A stretch of DNA of 64,000 nt, taken from the NCBI GenBank assembly GCA_902167985.1, contig CABHNZ010000009.1:1-64000 (forward strand), in the 5' to 3' direction. Below, piece by piece: positions 46,483 through 57,088 of this stretch. A model generated the notes under the pieces. The model did not search any database. It saw nothing but the letters and a program-made list of their open reading frames with translations, and was not told the origin of the DNA. Numbering within the stretch: the first letter of the stretch is position 1; each line of letters opens with the position of its first letter. Source of the stretch: Shinella sp. UYSO24. GTDB lineage: Bacteria > Pseudomonadota > Alphaproteobacteria > Rhizobiales > Rhizobiaceae. Made by a program: the position numbers and the translations under genes.

Positions 46483-47354
46483 CAGGCAGTTGCTCCGCTG
46501 GTTGTCGCAGAGGGGGCTGGTTCAGGCGTACCGTCGAAGAAGGCGGATACGGTGGTCAGGCGGTCGCCTGTCGCATTCTCCGGCAGGGCGGCGAGAAGCG
46601 CCTTGGTGTAATTGCTCTTCGGGTTTTCGAAGAGGGAGAGGACGTCGGCCTCTTCCATCTTGCGACCCTTGTACTGGACGACGACCCGGTCTGCGGTTTC
46701 GGCCACGACGCCCATGTCATGGGTAATCATGATCAGGCCGAGGCCGGTCTTTGCCTGAAGATCCATAATCAGATCGAGGATCTGCTTCTGGATCGTCACG
46801 TCGAGGGCCGTCGTCGGTTCGTCGGCGATCAGCAGTTTCGGGTTGCAGGCGATGGCCATGGCGATCATCACGCGCTGGCACTGGCCGCCCGACATCTGGT
46901 GCGGGAAGCTCGACAGGCGTTCCGCCGGATTGGGCAGGCCGACCTGGGTGAAGAGCTCGATGGCGCGCTGGCGGCGGGCCTTTTTGTCGAGGCGGAGATG
47001 GATGCGCAGCACTTCCTCGATCTGGAAGCCGACCGTGAAGCACGGGTTGAGGCTGGCGATCGGCTCCTGGAAGATCATGGCAATATCCTTGCCGATCAGC
47101 TTGCGGCGCTCGGCCGGGCTGATTGCCGCCATGTCGCGACCTTCGAAGAGAAGGCGGTCGGCGGTGATCTTCGCCGTCCAGGGCAGGAGGCCCATGACGG
47201 CGAGCATGGCGACGGATTTGCCCGAGCCACTTTCGCCGACGATGGCGAGAACCTCGCCCTTTTCGACGGACATGGAGACGCCGTCGACGGCCTTGAACCA
47301 GCCGGTCGCGGTTTCGAACTCGACGGTGAGATTATCAATCGTGAGAAGCGCCAT
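46482..47354 (-). CDS. dppD: Dipeptide ABC transporter ATPase DppD
   Basis: A 290-residue ATPase: Walker A GESGSGKS, signature MSGGQCQR, Walker B LLIADEPTTALDVTIQ. Cys replaces the more usual Gln/Arg after GGQ. The start MALLTIDNLTVEFET follows the dppC stop by 2 nt. The C-terminal 20 residues are Thr/Ala/Pro-rich. Confidence 0.9.
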   Translation of the reverse strand: MALLTIDNLTVEFETATGWFKAVDGVSMSVEKGEVLAIVGESGSGKSVAMLAVMGLLPWTAKITADRLLFEGRDMAAISPAERRKLIGKDIAMIFQEPIASLNPCFTVGFQIEEVLRIHLRLDKKARRQRAIELFTQVGLPNPAERLSSFPHQMSGGQCQRVMIAMAIACNPKLLIADEPTTALDVTIQKQILDLIMDLQAKTGLGLIMITHDMGVVAETADRVVVQYKGRKMEEADVLSLFENPKSNYTKALLAALPENATGDRLTTVSAFFDGTPEPAPSATTSGATA

Positions 47355-47356
47355 GA

Positions 47357-48279
47357 TCAGGACCTCTTCAGTTTCGGGTCGAGCGCATCGCGCAGGCCGT
47401 CGCCCATCAGGTTGATGGCAAGAACGGTGACGAGGATGGCAACGCCCGGGAAAGTGACGACCCACCAGGCACGCAGGATGAATTCGCGGGCTTCGGCGAG
47501 CATCGTGCCCCATTCCGGTGCCGGCGGCTGGCGCCCATGCCGAGGAAGCCGAGAGCGGCCGCATCGAGAATGGCGTTGGAGAAGGAGAGCGTCGCCTGGA
47601 CAATCAGGGGGGCCGTACAGTTCGGCAGGATGGTGCGGAACATCAGGCGTAGCGGGCTTGCACCCGCAAGTCTTGCGGCGGTCACGTAGTCACGCGTCGT
47701 TTCGGCCATAACGGCTGCACGGGTGAGGCGGACGAAATGCGGCTGCAGGGTGATGGCGATCGCGATCATGCCGTTCGTCAGGCTCGGGCCGAGAATGGCG
47801 ACGAGGACGAGGGCGAGAAGCAGCGACGGGAAGGCGAGGATGATATCCATCAGGCGCATGATGACGGTATCGACCCAGCCGCGGTAATAGCCGGCGATCA
47901 GGCCGATCAGGATACCGCCGACGAGCGACAGCGTCGTCACGAAGACGCCGATGAAGAGCGAATATTGCGCACCATAGATGAGGCGCGAGAGAATATCGCG
48001 GCCGACCGGATCGGTGCCGAGAAGGAAGAAGCCGTGCGGGCCTTCGTTGAAGCTCGGCGGCTGGAGAACGCTGTCGCGATACTGTTCGAACGGCGAATGC
48101 GGCGCGATCACGGACGCGAAGACGGCGATGATGACGAGCAGGACGAAAACGACGAGGCCCATGACGGCGCCGCGGTTTTCAGAGAAGTAGAACCAGAATT
48201 CCTTCAGCATCTGGCGGCGCATGGCGGCGCTCGATACCGGCTGGTCTGTCTTTGCGATCGGGGTGGTTGTTTCGGCCAT
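47357..48279 (-). CDS. dppC: Dipeptide ABC transporter permease DppC, frameshifted
   Basis: A permease of the DppC family ([21 protein letters not shown], the EAA loop [19 protein letters not shown]). One base is missing near 47533; restoring it gives [17 protein letters not shown] and a normal end, [13 protein letters not shown], with stop at 47357-47359, total 307 residues. GAAGGAG lies 8 nt before the ATG. Confidence 0.9.
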
Positions 48280-48305
48280 GGGATTTGCTCCTTCTTTCCG
48301 CCGGG

Positions 48306-49309
48306 TCAATGTCGAATGCGCGGGTTGATCAGGCCGTACATCAGGTCAACAATCAAATTGACGATCATGATGATGGCGGCGATCAGCAGCAGGCCGCTCT
48401 GGATGACGGGATAGTCGCGCCGGAAGACGCTATCGACCATCCATTTGCCGATGCCCGGCCAGGAGAAGATCGTTTCCGTCAGGATGGCGCCGGCCAGCAT
48501 GACGCCGATCTGCAGGCCGATCGTGGTGATGACCGGGATCATGGCGTTGCGCAGGGCATGGATGCCGACGACGCGGAAGGGCGAAAGACCCTTGGCGCGG
48601 GCGGTACGGACGTAATCTTCCGACAGGACTTCCAGCATGGCGGAACGCGTCTGGCGGGCGATGACGGCAAGCGGGATCGTTGCCAGCACGATCGCGGGCA
48701 GCGCCAGATGGCTGAGAGCCGAGGAGAATGCTCCCTTCTGACCGGAGAGCAGCGAATCGATCAGCATGAAACCGGTGACAGAGGGGAAGAAATACATGAG
48801 CGAGATGCGGCCCGACACCGGGAACCACTGGAGCGTGCCCGAAAACAGGATGATCAGCAGCAGGCCCCACCAGAAGATCGGCATGGAATAGCCGACAAGG
48901 GCGATGCCCATCAGGGTCTGGTCGAAGAACGAGCCGCGCTTGATCGCCGCGATCACACCAGCCGGAATGCCGAGCGCGATGGCGATGATGATCGCACAGA
49001 TCGACAGTTCGACGGTGGCCGGGAAGAGCTGCAGGAACTGGTCGAGGATCGGTTTCTTGGAAACGATCGAGGAGCCGAAGTCGCCGTGCAGGATACCGTT
49101 CAGATAATCCAGATACTGGACAACCAGCGGCCGGTCGAGGCCGAGGTCATGGCTGATCTGCGCATGGCGCTCCGGCGACATGACGCGCTCGCCCGACAGG
49201 AGGGCGACCGGGTCGCCCGGCAGCATGCGAATGAACGAAAAGGCAATGATCGAGACGCCGATGAACGTCGGGATCAGCACGCTATGCGCCGCAGGAGGAA
49301 GCCAAACAT
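48306..49309 (-). CDS. dppB: Dipeptide ABC transporter permease DppB, frameshifted near start
   Basis: A permease of the DppB family (PTFIGVSIIAFSFIRMLPGDP, TARAKGLSPFRVVGIHALRNA). One base is missing near 49280; restoring it joins MFGFLLRRIA to VLIPTFIGVS and places the start at ATG 49309, 334 residues. As written the frame is open upstream into the dppA-dppB gap, which is not coding. Confidence 0.9.
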
Positions 49310-49415
49310 CTACAACCTCGAGGTTTTTTGATTTTTGATCGATCAGATGGCTGTCAAGCCATGGAGCCGATGAATGAGGCACATTGCCGCATGTTTTTGC
49401 GTCTCTTAAAGCAAA

Positions 49416-49447
49416 TGCCGCGGGAAACGCAACGCGCTCCCGCGGCA
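49416..49447 (-). terminator. Stem-loop between dppA and dppB
   Basis: TGCCGCGGGA / TCCCGCGGCA, a perfect 10-bp stem with a 12-nt loop, 20 nt after the dppA stop. Probably a partial terminator that keeps dppA mRNA abundant. Confidence 0.65.
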
Positions 49448-49467
49448 AAGTTGTTAACGCCCGAGAA

Positions 49468-51062
49468 TTACTCGGAAATATCAACCGTCTCGAAGGTGAA
49501 GTCGCCGAGCGGGCTCTGGGTGAAGCCAGTCACGCCCTTGGCCATCGGAACGACGGCAAGCGAGTGGTCGATCGTGCCCCAGGGCGCTTCCTTCTTGAAG
49601 ATTTCCTGCGCCTGTTCGTAAAGCTTGGTGCGCTCGGCAACGTCGGAGGTTGCCTTGGCCTTCTTCACGAGGCGTCGAAATCCTTGTTGCACCACTGTGC
49701 GCGGTTGTTGCCGCCGACGGCATCGCAGCCGAGCAGGGTGTCGAGGAAGTTGTCCGGGTCGCCGTTGTCGCCGGTCCAGCCCATGATGGCTGCGCCATCG
49801 CGGTTCTTGTCCTTCGAACGCTGCAGGTATTCTGCCCATTCGTAGGAAACGATCTCGGCCTTGACGCCGATCTTGGCGAAGTCGTCCTGCATGATTTCAG
49901 CCGCGCGGCGGGCGTTCAGCATGTAGGGACGCGAAACCGGCATGGCCCAGATCTTCATCGAAAGATCCTTGACGCCGGCAGAAGCAAGCAGCTTCTTGGC
50001 TTCGTCGAGATTGTAGGCGTCGTCCTTGATGGACTTGTTGTAGGACCACATGGTCGGCGGGATCGGGTTGGTGGCGGGGGTCGCCATGCCCTGGAAGACC
50101 GCGTCGACGATCGCCTTCTTGTTGATCGCCATGTTGAGAGCCTTGCGGACCTCGACCTTGTCGAACGGAGGCTGGGTCGTGTTGTAGGCGAGGTAGGCGA
50201 TGTTGAGGCCTTCCTGCTCCATGACCTTGAGGTTCTTGTCAGCCTTCATCGAGGCGACGTCGGCGGCGTTCGGATAGGGCATCAGCTGGCATTCGCCGGC
50301 CTTGAGCTTCTGGTAGCGAACGGCTGCGTCGGTGGTGATGGCGAAGACGAGATCGTCGATCTTCGGAGCGGTGCCCCAGTAATCGGCGTTCTTCTTGTAG
50401 CGGATGACGGCGTCCTGCTGGTAGCCGACGAAGGTGAAGGGACCGGTGCCGACCGGCTGCTGGTTCAGCTGTTCCTTCTTGCCTGCCTTGTCGAGGCTGT
50501 CGGCATATTCCTTCGACATGATCGAAGCGAAGGGCATGGCGAGGTCGGCGAGGAAGGGGGCTTCAGCGCGGTTGAGCGTGAACTTGACCGTCAGGTCGTC
50601 AACCTTCTCGATGGACTTGATGAGCTTGGGGAAGCCCATGCCATCGGCATATTCCCAGGAGGCGCCGGAAACATACTTGGCCCAGGGGTTGTTGGGGTTG
50701 ATCTGGCGGTCGATCGAGAAGATCACGTCATCGGCGTTCAGCGTGCGGCTCGGCGTGAAGAAGTCCGTCGTCTGGAACTTCACGTTCGGGCGCAGCTTGA
50801 AGGTGTAGACGGTGCCGTCAGAGGAAATGTCCCAGCTTTCAGCAAGGGCTGCAACCGGTTCGGTCGTGCCGGGCTTGAACTCCAGGAGGCGGTTGTAGAT
50901 CGGGTGTGCCGAGGCATCGAATGTGGTGCCGGCGGTATAGAGGCCCGGATCGAAGCCTTCCGGCGAACCTTCCGAGCAGAAGACGAAGGTCTTGGCGCTT
51001 GCGGCGCTGGCAAAGAAGGTTGCCGACAGAAGCGCTGCGGCAAGAGCGAGTTTGTATTTCAT
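49468..51062 (-). CDS. dppA: Dipeptide-binding protein DppA, frameshifted near C-terminus
   Basis: An SBP_bac_5 periplasmic binding protein with Sec signal (ending SAASAK), and the blocks FCSEGSPEGFDPGLYTAG, YNRLLEFKPGTTEP and MGWTGDNGDPDNFLDTLLGC typical of DppA. One base is missing near 49671 (expected KDFDALVKKAKATSD). Restored length 531 residues. GGGAGACTGG precedes ATG 51062. DppA proteins bind dipeptides and, in some species, heme or 5-aminolevulinate. Confidence 0.9.
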
Positions 51063-51575
51063 TCCAGTCTCCCAATTATCCGGGACCGATCCACATCGGT
51101 CCGGGTTCCTTGCATGCGTGACGGAGTGCCTGATCGCCTTTGCGCCATCACGGGGCTGCATTGCCATGCCCGTCCCGTCGGTCCTCCGTCCTCTCCCACC
51201 TGTTCCCGGTGCTCCCGATCTACCGGACGAAAAAGCCCGATGTCATGCGGTTGCGAACCACGCTACAGATCTTCGAAATCGTTACAGATCTTGGATAAAA
51301 TTGCGCAATTTTGCCAATATTTCCCGATTTTATGGATTTTCCTGCTCGTTTTCGGTGGCAGGTGGTTGCGCGCGAGAATAGCGATTATCGATCGGTTGTC
51401 GAGATGCGAAGATTCGCGCATTGATCACATTCGCTGCCGCGGCCTCGACTTTTCCGCTAAGATACGGAACTGGCTCATTTATCAGCATTGCTGATTTTCG
51501 CTGCAGGGCAGCATTGCCAAAGGTCGAGATTGGAGTACGGTCGGCGCTTCTGATCCAGCTTGCATCGAGGCATAT
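51063..51575. promoter_or_regulatory. Divergent promoter region dppA / AbgB-like gene with direct repeat
   Basis: 513 nt without a gene. It holds two direct copies of TACAGATCTT at 51264-51273 and 51283-51292, 19 bp apart (about two helical turns), followed by an AT-rich stretch to about 51360. This is a plausible activator or repressor site for the dpp operon; the protein is unknown. Confidence 0.5.
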
Positions 51576-53007
51576 ATGACCGGCGAAAATTCCAACCTCC
51601 CTCTCGTTTTCGACTTTATCGACCGCAAGACGGAGGTGTTCTGCGAACTTGCAGACCGCGTCTGGGCAACGCCCGAGACCTGCTACATGGAAACGCAGTC
51701 GGCAGCGGCGCACCGTGAAATGCTTGAAGCGCAGGGTTTTCGCATCACCGACAACGTGGCCGGCATTCCGACCGCGCTGATCGGCGAGGCGGGTGAGGGC
51801 GGACCGGTGATCGCGTTTCTCGGCGAGTATGATGCGCTGGCGGGTTTGAGCCAGGCGGCCGGCGTCAGCCATGTGGAGCCGCTGACGGCGGGTGCGAACG
51901 GCCATGGCTGCGGCCATAATCTTCTCGGTTCCGGTTCGCTTCTGGCGGCAACTGCGCTGAAGGACTGGCTGGAAAAGACCGGCACGCCCGGTCGGGTGCG
52001 CTACTATGGCTGCCCGGCGGAAGAGGGTGGTGCGGCCAAGGCCTTCATGGTGCGCGAAGGGGCGTTCAAGGATGTCGATATCGCCATCAGCTGGCATCCG
52101 AGCAATTCGCCGGCGTGCAGCGCGAGACCTCGCTTGCCAATTGCCGCATCGATTTCGTCTTCAAAGGTCGTTCCGCCCATGCGTCGGCGGTACCGGAACT
52201 TGGCCGCAGCGCGCTCGATGCGTCGAGCTGATGAATGTCGGTGTCAATTATATGCGTGAACACATGCCGTCCGAATGCCGCATCCATTATGCGGTTCTGG
52301 ATAGCGGCGGCATTTCGCCGAACGTCGTTCAGGCCTATGCCAAGGTGCGTTACGTGGTCCGCTCGCCGGATCTCGCCGGCCTCTTTACGCTGATCGAGCG
52401 GGTCAAGAAGGTGGCGGAGGGTGCTGCCCTGATGACCGAGACGCAGATGGAGAGCACGATCCTTGCCGGCGTCTCCAACCTGATGGTCAATACGCCGCTG
52501 ATGAATGTCATGCAGGACGCCTGGGACAGCATGGGCGCGCCGGATTATGACGATGAGGATCATGCTTTCGCCAAGGCGATCCAGGCCACGCTGAGCTCTG
52601 CCGATATTGCCGCAAGCTGGAACCAGGAACGTCTGGAAGAGCGGGATATGGTGCTGACCGACTTCGTTTTGCCGGCGCATAACGAAGTGCGGCAGATGGG
52701 CGGATCGACCGATGTTGGCGATGTCAGCTGGGTCGTGCCGACCGTGCAGGCCTATGGTCCGACGCTTGCCGTCGGCACCCAATTGCACACATGGCAGGTG
52801 GTGGCGCAGGGCAAGAGCGGGCTTGCGCACAAGGGCATGGTGGCCGCTGCCAAGGCGATGGTGGCGACCGGTCTTGCGGCGATGGAAAGCGAACAGCTGC
52901 GCACCGCCGCATGGGAGGATCTGAAGAAGCGCCGCAAGGGGCAGGACTATACCAGCCCCATTCCGGCCGGTGCCGAGCCGCCGGTCGCGGCCATGGCCGT
53001 CCGCTAA
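51576..53007 (+). CDS. M20 amidohydrolase, AbgB-like, two frameshifts
   Basis: An M20 zinc amidohydrolase resembling AbgB, the p-aminobenzoyl-glutamate hydrolase subunit (FLGEYDALAGLSQ, GANGHGCGHNLLG, YGCPAEEGGAAKAFMVREG, GGSTDVGDVSW, HTWQVVAQGKSGLAHKGM). One T is missing near 52108 (expected SNFAGVQRETSLAN) and one base near 52223 (expected SALDAVELMNVG). Restored length 477 residues. No abgA partner is adjacent. Divergent from dppA, so the imported peptides or acyl-amino acids may be its substrates. Confidence 0.87.
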
Positions 53008-53013
53008 TCATTT

Positions 53014-53045
53014 TGCAGCGCGTCAATTATTCTTGACGCGCTGCA
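53014..53045 (+). terminator. Terminator after AbgB-like gene
   Basis: TGCAGCGCGTCAA / TTGACGCGCTGCA, a perfect 13-bp stem with a 6-nt loop, 7 nt after the stop. Confidence 0.7.
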
Positions 53046-53145
53046 TCCGTCGCGAACCGATTTTCCCTGTGCAGTGTCTTCGTTTCGGCCTATGGTCGGG
53101 ATCCGTGCCAATACTGTTCATGTCGTCTTCCGGGAGATCGGTTTC

Positions 53146-54501
53146 GTGACTATCCAGCCCAATTCCATCGAGGCCCGCGACCGGGCGCATCACCTTCATT
53201 CCTACACGAATGCCCGTGCGCTGGAGCGCGACGGGGCGCTGGTCATCGACCGCGGCGAGGGCATCTACGTCTACGACAATAGCGGCACCAAATATATCGA
53301 GGGCATGTCGGGCCTGTGGAGCGTTGCCGTCGGCTTCGGCGAAAACCGGCTGGTGGAAGCGGCGGCCAAGCAGATGGCGAAGCTGCCCTATTATCACACG
53401 TTCACATCACGGACGAACGGACCGGCGGTCGATCTGGCGGAAAAGCTGATCCAGCTTGCCCCGGTGCCGATGTCGAAAGTGTATTTCACCAATTCCGGCT
53501 CGGAAGCCAATGATACCGCGATCAAGATGATCTGGTATCGTTCGAATGCGCTCGGCAAGCCGGAAAAGAAGAAGATCATCTCGCGCATCAAGGGCTATCA
53601 TGGCGTGACGATCGCAAGCGCCAGCCTTACCGGCCTGCCGAACAATCATCGCTCCTTCGACCTGCCGATTGCCGGCATCCTGCATACGTCCTGCCCGCAT
53701 TACCGTGCCTTCAAGCTGGAAAACGAGAGCGAGGCAGAGTTCGTTGCCCGCTGCGCAAGCGATCTCGAAGCGCTGATCCTGAAGGAAGGACCGGAAACGG
53801 TTGCGGCCTTTATCGGCGAGCCGGTGATGGGTGCCGGCGGCGTGATTGTTCCGCCTGCGGGCTATTGGGAAGCGATCCAGGCGATCCTGAAGAAATACGA
53901 TATTCTCTTCGTTGCGGACGAGGTGATCTGCGGTTTCGGGCGCACCGGAAAGATGTTCGCGACCGAGACGTTCGGGCTCAACCCGGACATCATCACGCTG
54001 TCGAAGCAGCTTTCGTCGTCCTACCAGCCGATTTCGGCGCTTCTGATCAACGACAATGTCTACCAGCCGCTTGCTGACGAATCTGCGAAGATCGGCACGT
54101 TCGGCCATGGTGTGACGGCCGCAGGCCACCCGGTTGCGGCCGCTGTCGCGCTTGAAAACATCGCGATCATCGAGGAGCGGGATCTGGTCGGCAATGTGCA
54201 AGCGCTGGCACCGAAATTCCAGAAGCGGCTGAAGGCGCTCGAAGGTCATCCGCTGGCGATCGAGGCACGCGGCGTGGGTCTTATCGGCGCGCTCGAACTG
54301 AAGCCGCGGGATGGTTTTCAGGCGGGGCAGCTCGGGCCGAAACTCTTCAACATCCTGCTGGAAAAAGGCCTGATCGCACGGGCGATCGGCGATTCTTTGG
54401 CGCTTTGCCCGCCGCTGATCATCACCGACGAGCAGGTGGATGTGATCTTCGACACATTCGAAGCCTCGCTGGATATTTTCCAGAAGCAGCTCGGCGCCTG
54501 A
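53146..54501 (+). CDS. Class III (omega) aminotransferase
   Basis: A 451-residue PLP enzyme of the class III family that moves amino groups from omega-amines or beta-alanine-like donors, often to pyruvate. Blocks seen: FTNSGSEANDTAIKM, FVADEVICGFGRTGKMF and the PLP lysine in TLSKQLSSSYQPIS (Lys287). GTG 53146 is chosen (MTIQPNSIEARD, GGGAG 9 nt upstream); the frame is open back to 53074. Flanked by its own terminators. The exact substrate is not readable. Confidence 0.87.
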   Translation: MTIQPNSIEARDRAHHLHSYTNARALERDGALVIDRGEGIYVYDNSGTKYIEGMSGLWSVAVGFGENRLVEAAAKQMAKLPYYHTFTSRTNGPAVDLAEKLIQLAPVPMSKVYFTNSGSEANDTAIKMIWYRSNALGKPEKKKIISRIKGYHGVTIASASLTGLPNNHRSFDLPIAGILHTSCPHYRAFKLENESEAEFVARCASDLEALILKEGPETVAAFIGEPVMGAGGVIVPPAGYWEAIQAILKKYDILFVADEVICGFGRTGKMFATETFGLNPDIITLSKQLSSSYQPISALLINDNVYQPLADESAKIGTFGHGVTAAGHPVAAAVALENIAIIEERDLVGNVQALAPKFQKRLKALEGHPLAIEARGVGLIGALELKPRDGFQAGQLGPKLFNILLEKGLIARAIGDSLALCPPLIITDEQVDVIFDTFEASLDIFQKQLGA

Positions 54502-54513
54502 TGATGTGATATC

Positions 54514-54540
54514 GGGGCTGCGATTTTCCATCGCGGCCCC
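54514..54540 (+). terminator. Terminator after aminotransferase
   Basis: GGGGCTGCGA / TCGCGGCCCC, 10 pairs including one G-U, 7-nt loop, 12 nt after the stop. Confidence 0.65.
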
Positions 54541-54577
54541 AATTGCAGCGGTTAATGGCGCGCCTATATTGCCCGCT

Positions 54578-56038
54578 ATGCTTGCTCTTTTAGAGGCCTA
54601 TTGGCCGCATATCCTGTTCGTCATTTCGGTCCTTGCGGGCGCGACGGCTGCCATTCATGCGGCGATGACGAAGGACGAAGTCCGCTCGGCGCTCGGCTGG
54701 GTCGGTATCATCATCTTCTCGCCGATCGTCGGCGCCGCGTTCTATCTGATCGCCGGTATCAACCGGATGCGCCGCAACGTCATCAGCGACCGGCGAGCGC
54801 TGCTCCAGGGAAAGCGGCGAGCGGATTTCGCCTCCTATGACGTCACGGACGGGCTTGTCATCAAAGGCTTCGGCCAGCGGTTCCGGGCCATGAAGACGCT
54901 TGGCGACACGGTCACGCATCACAAGATGACGAGCGGCAACAGTATCGAGCCCCTCGAAACGGGTGACGAGGCCTATCAGGCCATGCTTGCCGCAATCGGG
55001 CGGGCAAAGCGCAGCGTCATGCTGGAGACCTATATTTTCGATCGCGACCGGATCGGCAGCCGTTTCGTCGAGGCGCTGGTGGCCGCCGTCAAACGCGGGG
55101 TCGAGGTGCGCGTGCTGATCGATGCCGTCGGCGCCCGCTACTCGGTGCCAAGTGTGCTGGGCATGCTGCGCGATGGCGGCGTTCCGACGCGGGTGTTCAA
55201 CGGCAATGTCATCATGGGGCTGAGGCTCCCCTATGCGAACCTGCGCACGCACCGCAAGATCATCGTCGTCGATGGCGAGATCGCCTTTACCGGCGGCATG
55301 AATATTCGCGAGGCGTTTTCCCGCGAGATCAGCGGTGACGAGTTTTCGCTCGATACGCATTTCAAGGTGACGGGGCCGGTGGTTGCGGATCTTTTCGCGA
55401 TTTCGGCTGCAGACTGGCAATTTGCCAGCGGCGAGACGCTTGAGGGTGATGCCTGGACCTTGCCTGCGCCGCAGAGCGAGCCCGGCCTGCCGGTGCTGAT
55501 CCGTGCTGTCTCCTCAGGGCCGGACAGGAGCCTTGAAACCAATCACAAGATGCTGATGGGCGCATTTTCCGTCGCCCGCACGTCGATCCGCATCGTTTCG
55601 CCCTATCTGCTGCCGGATCGGGAGCTGATTACGGCATTGGTGACGGCGGCCCGTCGCGGCGTGACCGTGGATATCGTCGTGCCTTCCGCCAATAACCTGA
55701 AGCTCGTCGACCGGGCCATGACGGCGCAATTCGACCAGTTGCTCAAGGACAAGTGCCGTATCTGGCGCGCTTCCGGCCGGTTCGACCATTCGAAACTGAT
55801 GGCGATCGACGGGCGCTGGGCCTATGTCGGATCGTCCAATCTCGACCCGCGTTCCCTGCGGCTCAACTTCGAGGTCGATATGGAAATTCTCGACCAGCCT
55901 TTTGCCGAGGCGCTGGAGCGGCGGATCGATCGGGTGATTTCGTCTGCAACCCAAGTGACGCTGAATGAATTAAAGGAACGATCCTTTATCGTCCGTCTGG
56001 TGGATCGCACGCTCTGGCTCGGCTCTCCCTATCTGTGA
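54578..56038 (+). CDS. cls: Cardiolipin synthase (phospholipase D type)
   Basis: A 486-residue membrane enzyme that condenses two phosphatidylglycerols to cardiolipin. Two N-terminal helices (about residues 8-28 and 38-60) precede two HKD catalytic motifs: HRKIIVVDG with His225 and HSKLMAIDG with His404, each followed by a Gly/Ser-rich turn. ATG 54578 gives the usual short N-terminus (MLALLEAYWPH). Confidence 0.9.
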   Translation: MLALLEAYWPHILFVISVLAGATAAIHAAMTKDEVRSALGWVGIIIFSPIVGAAFYLIAGINRMRRNVISDRRALLQGKRRADFASYDVTDGLVIKGFGQRFRAMKTLGDTVTHHKMTSGNSIEPLETGDEAYQAMLAAIGRAKRSVMLETYIFDRDRIGSRFVEALVAAVKRGVEVRVLIDAVGARYSVPSVLGMLRDGGVPTRVFNGNVIMGLRLPYANLRTHRKIIVVDGEIAFTGGMNIREAFSREISGDEFSLDTHFKVTGPVVADLFAISAADWQFASGETLEGDAWTLPAPQSEPGLPVLIRAVSSGPDRSLETNHKMLMGAFSVARTSIRIVSPYLLPDRELITALVTAARRGVTVDIVVPSANNLKLVDRAMTAQFDQLLKDKCRIWRASGRFDHSKLMAIDGRWAYVGSSNLDPRSLRLNFEVDMEILDQPFAEALERRIDRVISSATQVTLNELKERSFIVRLVDRTLWLGSPYL

Positions 56039-56128
56039 TCCCGATCAGATTTGCGGCACCGGATCAAAAGGCTGGATGATCAGGCAGACAGGTCTATAGT
56101 CGCAAGCAAACCAGAAGCATTGCCCGCC

Positions 56129-56959
56129 ATGCACGACAAAAGCCCCCGCAAGAGCCCCACTCTCCCCGCAAGCATTCTTGCTTCGATCAAGGCCAGGCGC
56201 ACGCGCGGTTCAGGCCAGCACGAGCCGCATGATCGCGATCGCGGAATGATGATTGCGTCCTACAATGTGCATAAATGCGTCGGCGTCGATCGCAAGTTCG
56301 ATCCGGCCCGAACCAGCCATGTGATCCGCGAAATCGGCGCTGATGTGATCGCGCTGCAGGAGGCCGATACGCGGTTTGGCGAGCGGCGCGGGCTGCTCGA
56401 TCTCAACTGGATGGAGCGGGAGACCGGTCTTTTTCCGGTGCCTGTCTCCGGCGTTGCCAAGGCGCATGGCTGGCACGGCAATGTCGTCTTCTTCCGCGAA
56501 GGTCTGGTGCGCGACGTGCATCAGGTGAAACTGCCGGGGCTTGAGCCGCGCGGCGCGCTGATTACCGAACTGGAATTGAAGGATGGCAGCGTGCTGCGCA
56601 TCATCGCGGCGCATCTCGGGCTGCTCAACCATTCCCGCCATCAGCAGGCGCGGATGATCATCGATATCCTGCGCTCACGCGAGGAATGCCCGACCGTGCT
56701 GATGGGCGATCTCAACGAATGGCGGCTTGGCGATCGCTCGGCGCTCAATACGCTTGCGAGCGTGTTTGGCCTGCCGGCGGCCGTGCCGAGCTTTCCGTCC
56801 CGTCTGCCGGTTCTGGCGCTCGATCGCATCATGGCCAACCGGCCGGGGCTGATCGACAAGGTGGAAACCCATGATACGCCGCTGGCACGGCTTGCCTCCG
56901 ATCACCTGCCGATCAAGGCGATCGTCAAGCCGCCTACTGCTCTTGCCGCAGCCGTCTGA
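56129..56959 (+). CDS. Endonuclease/exonuclease/phosphatase-family protein
   Basis: A 276-residue EEP-fold hydrolase with the catalytic motifs SYNVHKCVG, ALQEAD, GDLNEW and SDHLPI. The family covers nucleases, inositol- and lipid phosphatases. Directly after cardiolipin synthase on the same strand, where such genes are often annotated as phospholipid-linked; whether it acts on lipid or DNA cannot be told. The N-terminal 40 residues are basic and unstructured. Confidence 0.85.
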   Translation: MHDKSPRKSPTLPASILASIKARRTRGSGQHEPHDRDRGMMIASYNVHKCVGVDRKFDPARTSHVIREIGADVIALQEADTRFGERRGLLDLNWMERETGLFPVPVSGVAKAHGWHGNVVFFREGLVRDVHQVKLPGLEPRGALITELELKDGSVLRIIAAHLGLLNHSRHQQARMIIDILRSREECPTVLMGDLNEWRLGDRSALNTLASVFGLPAAVPSFPSRLPVLALDRIMANRPGLIDKVETHDTPLARLASDHLPIKAIVKPPTALAAAV

Positions 56960-57088
56960 TTTTCTCTGCTCATTCCGGCTTTACGCTGTGCCGCGACGCG
57001 GATAGCTTCGGGCTCCTTCCCGGATGACGGCCGCCTCCTTGGCCCGTTTCGCCCGCATGCCAGTTTTCATTTCAGACGGAATTTCCAG

